64,000 nt of DNA from Oscillospiraceae bacterium (GCA_015065285.1 SVQP01000001.1:1-64000), one strand, 5' to 3'. Shown: positions 41,668 through 50,893, numbered from the stretch's first letter. Made by a program: numbers and translations. Notes: a model not told the origin generated them from the letters alone.

Positions 41668-42429
41668 ATGGCTAACAGAAGAACTGTAATTGCGGGCAAC
41701 TGGAAGATGAACTTCACCCCCGCACAGGCAACTGCTTTTATTGAAGAGATCAAGCCCATGGTGGCAGGTAAGGACAATTGCGATATCATTTTCTGCGCTC
41801 CTTACGTAACCATCGATGCAGCTCAGAAGGCTGCTGCAGGCTCCAACATCAAGATCGGTGCAGAGAACGTTCACTTTGCAAAGAGCGGCGCTTACACCGG
41901 TGAGGTTTCCGCAGAAATGCTGAGAGCTATCGGTGTTGAGTACGTTATCATCGGCCACTCCGAGAGAAGACAGTACTTTGGCGAGACCGACGCAACCGTG
42001 AACGCTCGCACCAAGGCAGCGCTTGAGGCAGGCATGAAGGTTATCCTTTGCCTTGGCGAGGTCAAGGAGGAAAGACTTTCCGGTATTACCCGCGAGGTTG
42101 TTTCCATGCAGACCAAGCTGGACCTGGCAGGCGTGAGCGCTGAGCAGATGGCTAACGTCATCATCGCTTACGAGCCCGTTTGGGCAATCGGCACGGGTCT
42201 TACCGCTACCCCCGAGCAGGCTGACGAGACCTGCGGTCAGATCCGCGAGGTTCTGGCTGAGATCTACGGCGCAGAGGTTGCAGAGGCTACCACCATTCAG
42301 TACGGTGGCTCCATGAACGACAAGAACGCTGCAGAGCTGCTTGCAAAGCAGCACGTTGACGGCGGCTTGATCGGCGGCGCATCTCTGGTTGCTGCAAAGT
42401 TCACCGCAATTGTGGACGCAGCTCAGTAA
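41668..42429 (+). CDS. tpiA: Triosephosphate isomerase
   Basis: A 253-residue TIM-barrel enzyme that interconverts dihydroxyacetone phosphate and glyceraldehyde 3-phosphate. Catalytic motifs are complete: AGNWKMN near residue 9 (Lys), IIGHSERRQYFGE near 93 (His), AYEPVWAIGTG near 167 (Glu), and YGGSMNDKNAAEL near 212. It starts 19 bp after pgk behind AAGGAGG, so both are in one operon. Normal length. Confidence 0.98.
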   Translation: MANRRTVIAGNWKMNFTPAQATAFIEEIKPMVAGKDNCDIIFCAPYVTIDAAQKAAAGSNIKIGAENVHFAKSGAYTGEVSAEMLRAIGVEYVIIGHSERRQYFGETDATVNARTKAALEAGMKVILCLGEVKEERLSGITREVVSMQTKLDLAGVSAEQMANVIIAYEPVWAIGTGLTATPEQADETCGQIREVLAEIYGAEVAEATTIQYGGSMNDKNAAELLAKQHVDGGLIGGASLVAAKFTAIVDAAQ

Positions 42430-42445
42430 AATATTTTGATCAAAC

Positions 42446-42488
42446 GCACTTACGGCTTTGTAAACCAAAGCCGTAAGTGCAATTTTTT
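42446..42488 (+). terminator. Terminator of pgk-tpiA
   Basis: Perfect 15-bp stem GCACTTACGGCTTTG / CAAAGCCGTAAGTGC, loop TAAAC, followed by AATTTTTT. Confidence 0.95.
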
Positions 42489-42540
42489 ATAAAGGAATCC
42501 TTTGAAAGCTTGACTTTCGGTGCACGGGCGCCTCAATAAC

Positions 42541-42570
42541 AAAAAGCCGATACGTCCGTATCGGCTTTTT
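42541..42570 (-). terminator. Terminator of the solute-binding protein gene
   Basis: AAAAAGCCGATAC / GTATCGGCTTTTT around a four-base loop; works on both strands. Confidence 0.9.
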
Positions 42571-42577
42571 GATTTGG

Positions 42578-44062
42578 TTATTCAATAAAATTCTTTTCGC
42601 ACTGCGAAATCATTGTGTTCAGCCGCTTCTGGCAGCTCCTTTGCGATTTTGCAAGCTTGGAGGATACGTTGAAGGAGTTGGCTGCGATGGTGCCGTAGAT
42701 AACGGTTTTGATCGGCTCGCCAACCGCGTTATCGTATGCCAGCTCAAAGACGTTGCGGAAGTTATCGTGAATGATATCGATCATCGCGCCTGCCTGCGGG
42801 TCGTCGGTGTATTTCACCTTGAGCGCAGTCTCATAATACTGAGGCATGACCGTTTTGCCGGTCTCGCGGTTGAGCACCTCAAGCACGGTGCTGATAAAGT
42901 CCATATCGTAAATTGCAGTGGTCATAATCACGCCTACCTCGGTGGTATCATGCGAGGAGGTGGTGTACTGCTTATCCGATGCAAGCAGCATGGGGTAGGG
43001 AATAATGCCAAGATCGTTTTCCATATCACGCAGGTGCTCCAGCGAGCCCAGTCTCTGATAGCCCACGATTAAAGCCTTATCACGGGCGAACTCATTGAGC
43101 AGCTCCTGCTCTGCGAAGACGCCGGTGCCCTTACTGTACATCAGGTTGTAGATGCTTTCGGTTAAGGTATAAGTGCGAGGGTTATCAATCGTGATGATGG
43201 GATAGCCGGTTTCGGAGTCGCGATCCATGTAGTTGCAGTCACCGGAGGTGATCAGCGGGATCGAGCAGCCCCAGATATCGCAGATCGCGTATCCGTAGCG
43301 GTCCTCCTCGTCAGCCTTACCGTTACCGTTGAGGTCAACGTAGTTTTCCTCGATCATCTGCAGCATTCTTTCCTGCGTCCATTCGTAGTCCAGCACAATG
43401 TCGTAAAGCTCATCGGGATTGCCGTATTTGTCCTCGTACAGGCTCTTGTTGTAGATCAGGCAGTGTGCACTGCGGATAATATCTGCAAAATAATCGCCTG
43501 CCAGCAGGAATTGGTATCCCTCGACAAAGCTGACGTCGGTCATGTAGTCGGAGTACCAGTATTTCTGGTCAAAATCAAAGTGGTATTCATCATCCAGCGT
43601 GTTAACAAAGTAGCCGTTGACGCTCAAGCCTGCAAGAGGAAAGAGGTCGTTGATGATCAGATCGAATTCATCCGAGCCAGATGTGACGTGCTTTTTGATA
43701 TCGTCTGCGACCATGGTATACATCAGATCGCAATGCACGTATTCCAGATTGACGCCCAGAAGCTCCTCGGTGTCCAGGTTTCTCTTATAAACAGCGGAAC
43801 CTACGATATCGGAGGAGTCAGCCTCTTCTTCGCTGCCCTCAATCATAAAGTTGGAGTTACCCATGCCGGTGGAAGCGATATTGGTACTGGTGTAGATCCA
43901 GAATTCGCGTCCTTCATAATCCACGTCTGCAAAAATGTCCTCTTCAACCTCGACGTCCGCCTTGGTGGAATCCTGGTTTTCTTTGCCCGTATCTGCACAA
44001 GCACAAAGGCAGGGGAGAAGCAAGATAGCTGCGAGTAAAAGAATCAAAATGCGAGTTTTCAT
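42578..44062 (-). CDS. Extracellular solute-binding-type lipoprotein, no permease nearby
   Basis: A 494-residue lipoprotein (lipobox CLCAC, Cys near 22) with the two-lobed layout of ABC solute-binding proteins of the sugar type: FADVDYEGREFWIYTST near residue 45, EFDLIINDLFPLAGL near 133, the AHCLIYNKSLYEDKYG hinge region near 205, DLNGNGKADEEDRYG near 248 (an EF-hand-like calcium loop) and MPQYYETALKVKYTDDPQ near 408. No ABC permease or ATPase gene is adjacent. ATG at 44062 is chosen because AGGAG lies 7 bases upstream; the ATG two codons before is too close. It lies 29 bp after another lipoprotein gene, in the same transcript. Confidence 0.82.
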   Translation of the reverse strand: MKTRILILLLAAILLLPCLCACADTGKENQDSTKADVEVEEDIFADVDYEGREFWIYTSTNIASTGMGNSNFMIEGSEEEADSSDIVGSAVYKRNLDTEELLGVNLEYVHCDLMYTMVADDIKKHVTSGSDEFDLIINDLFPLAGLSVNGYFVNTLDDEYHFDFDQKYWYSDYMTDVSFVEGYQFLLAGDYFADIIRSAHCLIYNKSLYEDKYGNPDELYDIVLDYEWTQERMLQMIEENYVDLNGNGKADEEDRYGYAICDIWGCSIPLITSGDCNYMDRDSETGYPIITIDNPRTYTLTESIYNLMYSKGTGVFAEQELLNEFARDKALIVGYQRLGSLEHLRDMENDLGIIPYPMLLASDKQYTTSSHDTTEVGVIMTTAIYDMDFISTVLEVLNRETGKTVMPQYYETALKVKYTDDPQAGAMIDIIHDNFRNVFELAYDNAVGEPIKTVIYGTIAANSFNVSSKLAKSQRSCQKRLNTMISQCEKNFIE

Positions 44063-44091
44063 GATCATTCTCCTGCTTGAGTTAATGAATT

Positions 44092-45093
44092 TTATTGTGC
44101 TTGACCGTTGACGGTCAGAATGGTTGCCTGATCAAAGGTCTGACCCGCGGTCCAGGTAATGGTGTAGGTTATAGCACCAAAGGAAAGGTAGTTCTGCGCC
44201 CAGCCCTGCGTGTGAAGCTGGGAGAGGTCTGCCTGGCAGAAGCCCTCAAGCGTGGGCATATCCACCATTTCACCAACCAGCGTGCGGTAGGTGTCATCCA
44301 GTCTGTTCAGCACGTCGGTGAACAGGGGAGACTGATCGTGGGGGCTCCAATCGTAGAAGTCCACGATACGGAAGTGAACGGTTGCACTGAACGTATCCCC
44401 GTTTCTCTGCACGTCGGTCAGGTCCGCCATGGTGTAAAAATTACCAAGAGCATAGTATGCGGGACCGTCGGAGGGCTTGAGGCTGGAAAATTTCATGTAA
44501 GCGGTCTGGTTGACTGCAACACCGCTCTGACCGTCTTTGACCAGATTTTCTGCCGCAACCATAGCAGCGCTGATGCCGGTAGACTGTGCACCGCTGACCT
44601 TGGCGGATTTGAGCAGATCGGGCATGCTTTCGGTGAAATCAAGCGTTTCGCCGGTTGCGTCGATATAATGCTTCATCATATCGGCGGCAAAATCCATGTC
44701 CAGGGTAAAGCCGGTTTCAGCGTAGATCTGATCCAGCTGATCCTGTACCTCGTATTCCTCAACGTATTTTTCGTAGTTGGCAATGTAGTCTGTGATCTTG
44801 AATACGTGAGTCAGCTTTTCCTCGGAGTAGGAGGAGCCTGTGTTAAAGGAAGCTGCGCTTTGCGCAATATCCTCTTCAAAAAGCTGCTCCAGTGTCAGTA
44901 CGGGAGATTCGGTGGAATAGATGCCGTACTCGGTTACGGGAGCCTCGGTTTGGGGAGCGCCTTGGGTTGTGCCCGTAGGCTTGCCGCCGGGAGTAACACC
45001 GGGATTTGAGGGGGTGTTGTTGCATCCGGCAAATGCCGCGCATGCCATGCAAAGCACCAGCAGCACAATCAGCCCTTTATTAAGCATTTTCAT
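44092..45093 (-). CDS. Lipoprotein of unknown function
   Basis: A 333-residue predicted lipoprotein: signal ending FAGC (Cys near 23), then a Pro/Thr/Gly linker (TPGGKPTGTTQG) and a domain of about 270 residues rich in Asp, Ser and aromatic residues. I do not recognise the domain; it contains ITYTITWTAGQTFDQATILTV at the end, giving a beta-strand impression. CGGAGG lies 6 bases before the ATG at 45093; upstream in-frame codons run into the promoter. It is the first gene of a two-gene unit with the solute-binding lipoprotein. Confidence 0.78.
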   Translation of the reverse strand: MKMLNKGLIVLLVLCMACAAFAGCNNTPSNPGVTPGGKPTGTTQGAPQTEAPVTEYGIYSTESPVLTLEQLFEEDIAQSAASFNTGSSYSEEKLTHVFKITDYIANYEKYVEEYEVQDQLDQIYAETGFTLDMDFAADMMKHYIDATGETLDFTESMPDLLKSAKVSGAQSTGISAAMVAAENLVKDGQSGVAVNQTAYMKFSSLKPSDGPAYYALGNFYTMADLTDVQRNGDTFSATVHFRIVDFYDWSPHDQSPLFTDVLNRLDDTYRTLVGEMVDMPTLEGFCQADLSQLHTQGWAQNYLSFGAITYTITWTAGQTFDQATILTVNGQAQ

Positions 45094-45134
45094 ATGATAC
45101 CTCCGTATATACTTTATATACTTATACAATCTAA

Positions 45135-45163
45135 AGTATAACACAAATTCCGACGCTTGTCAA
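45135..45163 (-). promoter_or_regulatory. Promoter of the two-lipoprotein unit
   Basis: Minus strand TTGACA, 17 bp, TATACT. Confidence 0.75.
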
Positions 45164-45209
45164 TTGCTGCTTCATGTATTGTAAAAAAGTTTACACCTGT
45201 TGCAAAAAG

Positions 45210-45236
45210 GGGCGACCCGCAAGGAGCGGGTCGCCC
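45210..45236 (-). terminator. Terminator of the beta-helix gene
   Basis: GGGCGACCCGC / GCGGGTCGCCC with a five-base loop. The minus strand continues TTTTTGC. Confidence 0.9.
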
Positions 45237-45251
45237 TTTGATTGAATAAAC

Positions 45252-48200
45252 TCAGCCTACCTTGACCGTGATGGATGCGATATAGAATTCGCAGGACTCA
45301 ATCATGTAGAAACGCAGTGTGTCCGTTCCCACGGGAGGTATTTCGGTAAAGGTAATGGTGTATACACCGGGATGATCCTTGTCGGGCAGGATCTTGTAGT
45401 TGCACTCTGCGCTGTTCTGACCACCGCCCGTCATGTTGAGCAGTACGAAAGCGCCGCGCGCATTGTCATCCAGATTGCCCTTGCAGTCGTAAACCTTGAA
45501 TATGATGGTGTATCTGGAGCCGCCCATCAAGGGATTGGTCAGTGCCAAACCGTCAAAGTTTTCACCAAAGTAATATGCATACTCACCAAAGCCGGCATCT
45601 GCCAGGGTCTGCTTTGTATATTCATTCAGGCAAGAGGAATCCACGTAAGTGTTCTTGCTGGTCTCAAAGAAGATACCCTTGGAGAAATCAAAGGTAAATC
45701 CTGCCTTGAGCTGATCCTTGGTGGGAGTTGTCATGTTACCGGGGATGATGGTCTTGTTGGGGTTCATACCGGGCATCTTGGTCAGGGTGAAATTACCAAC
45801 GTAGATCTCGGGGGTGGTGGAGGGCGCCTTGTCGTAGAAGAAGGAGAGCTTGTACTCGCCGGTGCTTCCGATCTGCCAATCCATTTCAAAGTGGTAGATG
45901 CCCTCGCCGGTAAAGATGCCTTGCTGGAGCACGCGGTTGCCCTCGGTGCTGTCCAGTGCCAGCAGATACATGGTTGTGCCTGCGGGAATAGGCTCTGCAA
46001 TATAAGCGTCAATGCTTACGTGGTAGGTGGTTCCGGATACGAAATAGGATTTCTTTGTAATACCGGTGAAATCGCCAACCTCTGCACCAAGCTGCATGAC
46101 GGTGTCACCAAACTTTTCGGGAGCTGCAAGCATCGCGTTCTTTGCAGCCTCATTGGTCATGTCGCTGACCTTGATGGCGCTGCCGCCTGTGATCTTTGCC
46201 TGGTTGTTCCATACGAATGTGTGACCCTCTTCCAGCTGACTGATCGAGGGATTGACGTTGACGAACGCTGCAATGGTCAGCTCACCAAGGTAAACGGTGC
46301 CGGCCCCCTCATATTCGATGTATGCGGTCTTGCCCGAGCCGGACGAGACGTACATCATCAAGTTGGTTTCAACCTTGCCGCTCCTAGCAAACAGATCCGT
46401 GGAGACTACCTGATCACCAATGACCAGCTTCGCCTTGATATCACTGTCGGTATAGTAGGTCAGCTTGACAATGTAGCTGACGTTTTTCTCATAAAGGAAG
46501 GAGACTGCGGAGGCGCTCAGACCGTCAAAATACAGCCTTTCGCCCGCAGCGGCATCCAGCTGCAGCACGTTGTCGTTTACGTTTTCCACGTTCAGCTTGT
46601 CAGCCAGAGCGGTGTTTTGCATAGAGGAAAGGGGAACAATGGTCGATTTACCGGTCATAGCCATGGTAAACAGCGTCCAGTCGTAGGTAACCCCGTAGGA
46701 AACGTCGCCCTTGGTGGGTGCGATATTTTGCGGGTCTGTGTTGAGCGCTGCGTTCTTGACCGTGAAGAGGTCTTCGGTCGTAAAGGCTTTTTTGCTTTCG
46801 AAATCAGCACCGGTTCGGCTGGTGACCTCGCATCTGTTATTGAAGGTGCAGCCCCAGAAGCCAATGTCTTTGATCTGGTTGCCGATCTCCTTCATTCTCT
46901 TACCGGTGTTGCGGTTAAGCGCGTCCAGCTGAATGCTGCTGCCGTTGAAGGTGCAGTTTACAAAGTCTACGTTGCCGGGCAGGGGACCCTCAACAGAGCC
47001 TTCCACCATCATCCAGGTCTGCAGATTATCAAAAACGGTGTTCTCTACGTAAAGATTGCGCAAAAAACGGAAGGTGCCTTGGAAATGGCAGTTTGTAATG
47101 GTCGAGCCGGGAGCACCGGTGTCGCGGTTGGAAACCACGCAGCCGGTCTTGATATCCGCTGTGGTGGCACCGTAGTAGAAGTGCAGTGTACGCGTGCCGT
47201 CTGCGTTGTTGTTGATGGCGCGGATACGTGCGCTGCCATGGTAAGTGCCGTCGGTCAGATGGTAGAAGTCTACGGTATCACCGGGGTAGCAATAGAAATA
47301 TCCGCCGCCTGCCGCGCTGTGAACCGTAACCGAGGTGTCGTTTTCAACTGCCGTGACAGTACCGAGCGTGTTTGCGATGTTGAACACGTCGTCAAACAGC
47401 ACGTCAGCCTCGCAGTTGTTCCAGTGCAGGGCAGCTGCGTTGTCCTTGCAGTGGTAACCGTCACGCCAGGAGACCATTTTGATCTCTCTTTGGTTGTTCT
47501 CTGCAGGAACCAGATCCACGTTTTCAAAGAATACGTCAGCGGTGCTGCCGTTGACTGCCCAGATAAAGGTGGAGGCAGCATGAACACCTATGTTTTCAAA
47601 CAGCATGGGTTTCTCCGAGCCTGCAACGTAGCAGACCTCGTTGGCTGCATGACCCACACCGGGGTTGGGAACAAATACCACGTCTCCCACCTTGTAGTGA
47701 GGAACGGAGGTATAGGTGACTTGAATCGTCTTGTCAGCGATCTTGTGCGATTCACCCATAAACATGTGCGGTCTGCCCTGAAGGCCTTGGTTATACATGA
47801 TCGAGAAGCCGTTCACATTGGAAAAATTGTAATGGTCCGAATAAGGATTCTGGTCCAGCTCAAAGGTGACTTTCTTGTCTTCCACTGCAGTGACCTTGCC
47901 TACCAGATACACCGAGACTGCGTAGTCGAAGTGCAGGTTTGCCATTTTGATGTTGCCGCAGTGGCTGAAGTTGATGTAGCGCATATTGGGCGCGATCAGA
48001 ATGGTGGAGCCCATGCCGTCGATGGTCATGTCTCTTGCACCGTTCAAGGTGAAGGGTGTCACTCTGCCGTTGGGCACACTGGCTACGTAATAGGTCTTGT
48101 TTTCTTCAAATTTGAGCGTTGCGTGCTGCTCGGCAGCCGCAGTGACTGCTGCAAACAGGGCAGCGCCGTCATCGGTCTTGCCGTCACCCACAGCGCCAAA

Positions 48201-48476
48201 GTCCTTGACGTACAGCACGGTGTCGGTTGTAGCGCCAATGTTCTTCTGCATCTCTGCCAGCTCCGCTTTCATTTCCTCAATCGGATCAACAGGCTCCGGG
48301 GGAGGGGTGTCGGGCTCGGTAGTGCCCTGGGTGTCTGACTCGGTTGTCGGCTCTTCGGTTGTTTGCTCCGGCGTTGTTTTTTCGCCTTGATCAACCGGTG
48401 GATCCTGCGTGCAGGCAGCTGCTGCAAGCAGCATGAGTGCGCAGAGAACCAGGGCGGTAATTTTTTCAAATCTCAT
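45252..48476 (-). CDS. Large right-handed beta-helix lipoprotein, possibly GH110-like
   Basis: A 1074-residue surface lipoprotein. The lipobox is AAAC (Cys near 22), followed by a Thr/Glu/Pro linker. Residues about 85-500 begin YVKDFGAVGDGKTDDGAALFAAV, the N-terminal cap of pectin-lyase-like beta-helices, and continue in short N/C/F-rich coils (FENVDLV, ITNCHFQG, VDFVNCTFNG). The coil RDGYHCKDN...VLFDDVFNIANT near 345-365 resembles the Asp-rich active-site coil of GH110 alpha-1,3-galactosidases. C-terminal to it are two or three beta-sandwich modules of about 170 residues (LYFDGLSASAV, TYHVSIDAYI, YTIIFKVYD), likely carbohydrate-binding. Strong GGAGG ribosome site. GH110 is tentative; a lyase or a non-catalytic binder is possible. 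Confidence 0.75.
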   Translation of the reverse strand: MRFEKITALVLCALMLLAAAACTQDPPVDQGEKTTPEQTTEEPTTESDTQGTTEPDTPPPEPVDPIEEMKAELAEMQKNIGATTDTVLYVKDFGAVGDGKTDDGAALFAAVTAAAEQHATLKFEENKTYYVASVPNGRVTPFTLNGARDMTIDGMGSTILIAPNMRYINFSHCGNIKMANLHFDYAVSVYLVGKVTAVEDKKVTFELDQNPYSDHYNFSNVNGFSIMYNQGLQGRPHMFMGESHKIADKTIQVTYTSVPHYKVGDVVFVPNPGVGHAANEVCYVAGSEKPMLFENIGVHAASTFIWAVNGSTADVFFENVDLVPAENNQREIKMVSWRDGYHCKDNAAALHWNNCEADVLFDDVFNIANTLGTVTAVENDTSVTVHSAAGGGYFYCYPGDTVDFYHLTDGTYHGSARIRAINNNADGTRTLHFYYGATTADIKTGCVVSNRDTGAPGSTITNCHFQGTFRFLRNLYVENTVFDNLQTWMMVEGSVEGPLPGNVDFVNCTFNGSSIQLDALNRNTGKRMKEIGNQIKDIGFWGCTFNNRCEVTSRTGADFESKKAFTTEDLFTVKNAALNTDPQNIAPTKGDVSYGVTYDWTLFTMAMTGKSTIVPLSSMQNTALADKLNVENVNDNVLQLDAAAGERLYFDGLSASAVSFLYEKNVSYIVKLTYYTDSDIKAKLVIGDQVVSTDLFARSGKVETNLMMYVSSGSGKTAYIEYEGAGTVYLGELTIAAFVNVNPSISQLEEGHTFVWNNQAKITGGSAIKVSDMTNEAAKNAMLAAPEKFGDTVMQLGAEVGDFTGITKKSYFVSGTTYHVSIDAYIAEPIPAGTTMYLLALDSTEGNRVLQQGIFTGEGIYHFEMDWQIGSTGEYKLSFFYDKAPSTTPEIYVGNFTLTKMPGMNPNKTIIPGNMTTPTKDQLKAGFTFDFSKGIFFETSKNTYVDSSCLNEYTKQTLADAGFGEYAYYFGENFDGLALTNPLMGGSRYTIIFKVYDCKGNLDDNARGAFVLLNMTGGGQNSAECNYKILPDKDHPGVYTITFTEIPPVGTDTLRFYMIESCEFYIASITVKVG

Positions 48477-48508
48477 AAGAATTACCTCCTATAGCATGAA
48501 TCATCATC

Positions 48509-48537
48509 ATTATATCATACTAATGAAGAAATTGCAA
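48509..48537 (-). promoter_or_regulatory. Promoter of the beta-helix gene
   Basis: Minus strand TTGCAA, 17 bp, TATAAT. Confidence 0.75.
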
Positions 48538-48622
48538 TGAAAACAGCAAAAAATAGAGAAAGTTTGCATTTTCGATATTTCGCACAAAATCACAGTGCTT
48601 GCATAATGCAAATCGACCAATT

Positions 48623-48650
48623 GCGAATTGTCGCCGCGAATTGTCGCCGC
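48623..48650. repeat. Tandem 13-bp repeat upstream of the acyl-CoA synthetase promoter
   Basis: GCGAATTGTCGCC occurs twice head to tail (48623-48635, 48636-48648) followed by GC, about 60 bp before the -35 box. Further CAATTG/AATTGT pieces surround it. Possible regulator site. Confidence 0.7.
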
Positions 48651-48707
48651 AAATAGTGACAATTGTAACATTATGTGCATGGAATTGTGAACAAATATGA
48701 TATCGCC

Positions 48708-48736
48708 TTGACAAAGGTCAAGGGCATTCGTATAAT
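48708..48736 (+). promoter_or_regulatory. Promoter of the acyl-CoA synthetase gene
   Basis: TTGACA, 17 bp, TATAAT. Confidence 0.85.
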
Positions 48737-48780
48737 GTAGAGGAAATACCGAACGTATGACAGAAAAGAGGTATGATGAT

Positions 48781-50493
48781 ATGAAAAAGAACAAAATGCC
48801 TGCCTCCGCCACCTATTGCCCGCAGATCTGGGATGCTACCGACCTGTATGCTGCTATGCGTGAGCATGGAGATAAAACTGCACTGCGCTATATTGAGGGC
48901 GGCAAGGTCAAGGATATGTCTTATAAGACCTTTTGTGATAACATTCTGGACATGGCTGCGGGTCTTAGCGTCCTGGGACTTAGCGGCAAGAGAATCGCTC
49001 TGATCGGTGAGACCAGCCCTATGTGGTTGACAGCTTACGTGGCAGTGCTGGCAATGGACAGCGTGATCATTCCGATGGACAAGGAGGTTGCGCAGGATCA
49101 GATCGAGCAGTTTATCGCATCTGTGGATGCCGAGGCTGTGATCTACGGTGAATCCTTCAACGGCAAGTTTGATGCTGCCATGGATGCGCATCCTTCGCTT
49201 AAGCACTATATTCCCATGGTGCCCGAGCGCGGAGACCATGCCAAGGTGACCTCGTATGAAAAGGTACTGCGCATGGGTGCTGCAAACGTGCGCACGGGTT
49301 GGAATCTGCCCCGCATTGCCGACCGATCCAAAATGGCGGAAATGCTGTTTACCTCCGGCACGACAGGCAGCTCCAAGTGCGTTATGCTCAGCCAGCAAAA
49401 CATTTATGCTACGGTCAATGCGGCAATGCAGTATATCAATCTGACGCCCGATGACGTTTCGCTGAGTGTGCTGCCCGTTCACCACACCTATGAGCTGATG
49501 TGTCTGCAGGCAGAGATGCTGCTGGGCATGACCATTTGCATCAATGATAAGCTGCGCCACGTGGTCAAGAACATGAACCGTTTTCAGCCTACCGTGATGA
49601 CGCTGGTGCCCCTGTTTCTTGATACCATGGAGAAAAAGGTTTGGGCTGAGGCAGAGAAGAAGGGAAAGGCAAAGACGCTGCGCTCTGCCATGAAGGCATC
49701 CGATGCGCTGCGCAAGACGGGCGTGGATGCACGTCGCAAGCTGTTTGCCGACGTACACAAGGCGTTTGGCGGCAATCTGCGCGTCATCATCTGCGGCGGT
49801 GCCAAGCTCAATCCCGCGCTGATCAAAACCTTTGATAGCTTCGGGATTACGGTCTATGAGGGCTGTGGCATTACCGAATGCTCGCCCTTGACCACGTTCA
49901 ATCCCTATTTCGACCCCAAGCCGGGCGCCATCGGCAAGCCCGTAGCCTGCTGCAATCTGCGCTTGGATACACAGGGATACGGCAAGAACGAAAAGGGATA
50001 CCGCGAGGGTGAGATTCAGGTCAAGGGCGCAAACGTGATGCTCGGCTATTATCAGAACCCCGAGGCAAATGCTGCAGTGTTTACCGATGACGGCTGGTTT
50101 CGCACCGGTGACGTGGGCTACCGCGATGAAAAGGGCTTCTATTATATTACGGGCAGATGCAAGTCTGTGATCGTGCTGGATAACGGCAAGAACGTGTTCC
50201 CCGAGGAGATCGAGGAATACCTTGGCGCATTGGATACGGTTGCGGAGTGCGTGGTGGTTGGCAGAAAGCCCGATGAGAATTCTCCCACTGCGCTGGTTGC
50301 GGTGATTTATCCCAACTACGATAAATTTGAAAAGGACAGCTCGGATGAGAACGTCAAGGCAACCATTCTGGCATCTATTCGTGCTATCAACCGTGAGCTG
50401 CCCAGCTTCAAGCAGGTAAGCCGCATTGAGCTGCGCAAGACCGAATTTGAAAAAACCACCTCCAAGAAGATCAAAAGACATCTGATCAAGTAA
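48781..50493 (+). CDS. Long-chain acyl-CoA synthetase-type AMP-forming ligase
   Basis: A 570-residue member of the ANL superfamily that activates a fatty acid through an acyl-adenylate. Motifs: MLFTSGTTGSSKCVMLS near residue 190 (phosphate loop), VYEGCGITECSPL near 358, GWFRTGDVGYRDEKGFYYITGR near 438, and KTTSKKIKRHLIK at the end holding the catalytic Lys. A VPLFLDTMEKKV segment near 275 is typical of the long-chain type. I choose ATG 48781 with AAAGAGG upstream; ATG 48757 is possible. No acyl-CoA or acyl-carrier partner is adjacent, so the role (membrane fatty-acid salvage is likely) is inferred. Confidence 0.88.
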   Translation: MKKNKMPASATYCPQIWDATDLYAAMREHGDKTALRYIEGGKVKDMSYKTFCDNILDMAAGLSVLGLSGKRIALIGETSPMWLTAYVAVLAMDSVIIPMDKEVAQDQIEQFIASVDAEAVIYGESFNGKFDAAMDAHPSLKHYIPMVPERGDHAKVTSYEKVLRMGAANVRTGWNLPRIADRSKMAEMLFTSGTTGSSKCVMLSQQNIYATVNAAMQYINLTPDDVSLSVLPVHHTYELMCLQAEMLLGMTICINDKLRHVVKNMNRFQPTVMTLVPLFLDTMEKKVWAEAEKKGKAKTLRSAMKASDALRKTGVDARRKLFADVHKAFGGNLRVIICGGAKLNPALIKTFDSFGITVYEGCGITECSPLTTFNPYFDPKPGAIGKPVACCNLRLDTQGYGKNEKGYREGEIQVKGANVMLGYYQNPEANAAVFTDDGWFRTGDVGYRDEKGFYYITGRCKSVIVLDNGKNVFPEEIEEYLGALDTVAECVVVGRKPDENSPTALVAVIYPNYDKFEKDSSDENVKATILASIRAINRELPSFKQVSRIELRKTEFEKTTSKKIKRHLIK

Positions 50494-50495
50494 AG

Positions 50496-50882
50496 AAAAA
50501 GGACGAACCCGCACGGGTGTTGTCCTTATCGGAGAATTTATAATAGGGGTATGGGTATAGCCCGATGCATTTGTTAAACAAATGCGAAACTTGCGATAAA
50601 AACGTAAAGAGAGAACAATGTGGAAATAAAAACCGCTTTGTTCTCTCTTTTTCTGCTTTTAGTGATATTCTTTGCTTTCGCAAAGAGTGATATGATTGCT
50701 ATCGCAATCGTGATATTGAAGCCTTGCGGCTTCAGTGATATTTTATTCGCCTCTAAACTCGCGAAGCGAATATCACTCGGTGTAAGCCGAATAACACTGC
50801 GAAGCAATAGAACTCGCCGCAGGCGAATAAAACTGGCGTGATACTCCGTTAAGAGTATCACGCCCACGGGTTCGTCCTTTTT
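50496..50882. mobile_element. 387-bp hairpin-array element with 16-bp terminal inverted repeats (MITE-like)
   Basis: It starts with AAAAAGGACGAACCCG (50496-50511) and ends with its exact complement (50867-50882). Inside are a palindrome GCATTTGTT-A-AACAAATGC (50567-50585), a 13-bp stem AAAGAGAGAACAA/TTGTTCTCTCTTT (50606-50650), and an array in which GTGATAT boxes at 50662, 50687, 50710 and 50735 alternate exactly with 6-7 bp hairpins having four-base loops. Complementary ATATCAC follows at 50770, and a 12-bp stem GGCGTGATACTC/GAGTATCACGCC lies at 50835-50864. It carries no convincing gene. No target-site duplication is evident. It fills the gap between converging genes. Confidence 0.75.
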
Positions 50883-50893
50883 ATATTTGGAAA

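Noticed and set aside
50662..50741. GTGATAT boxes at regular 23-25 bp spacing as a possible CRISPR-like array
   Set aside because: Boxes are only 7 bp, the intervals are self-complementary hairpins rather than unique spacers, and there is no cas gene in the window.
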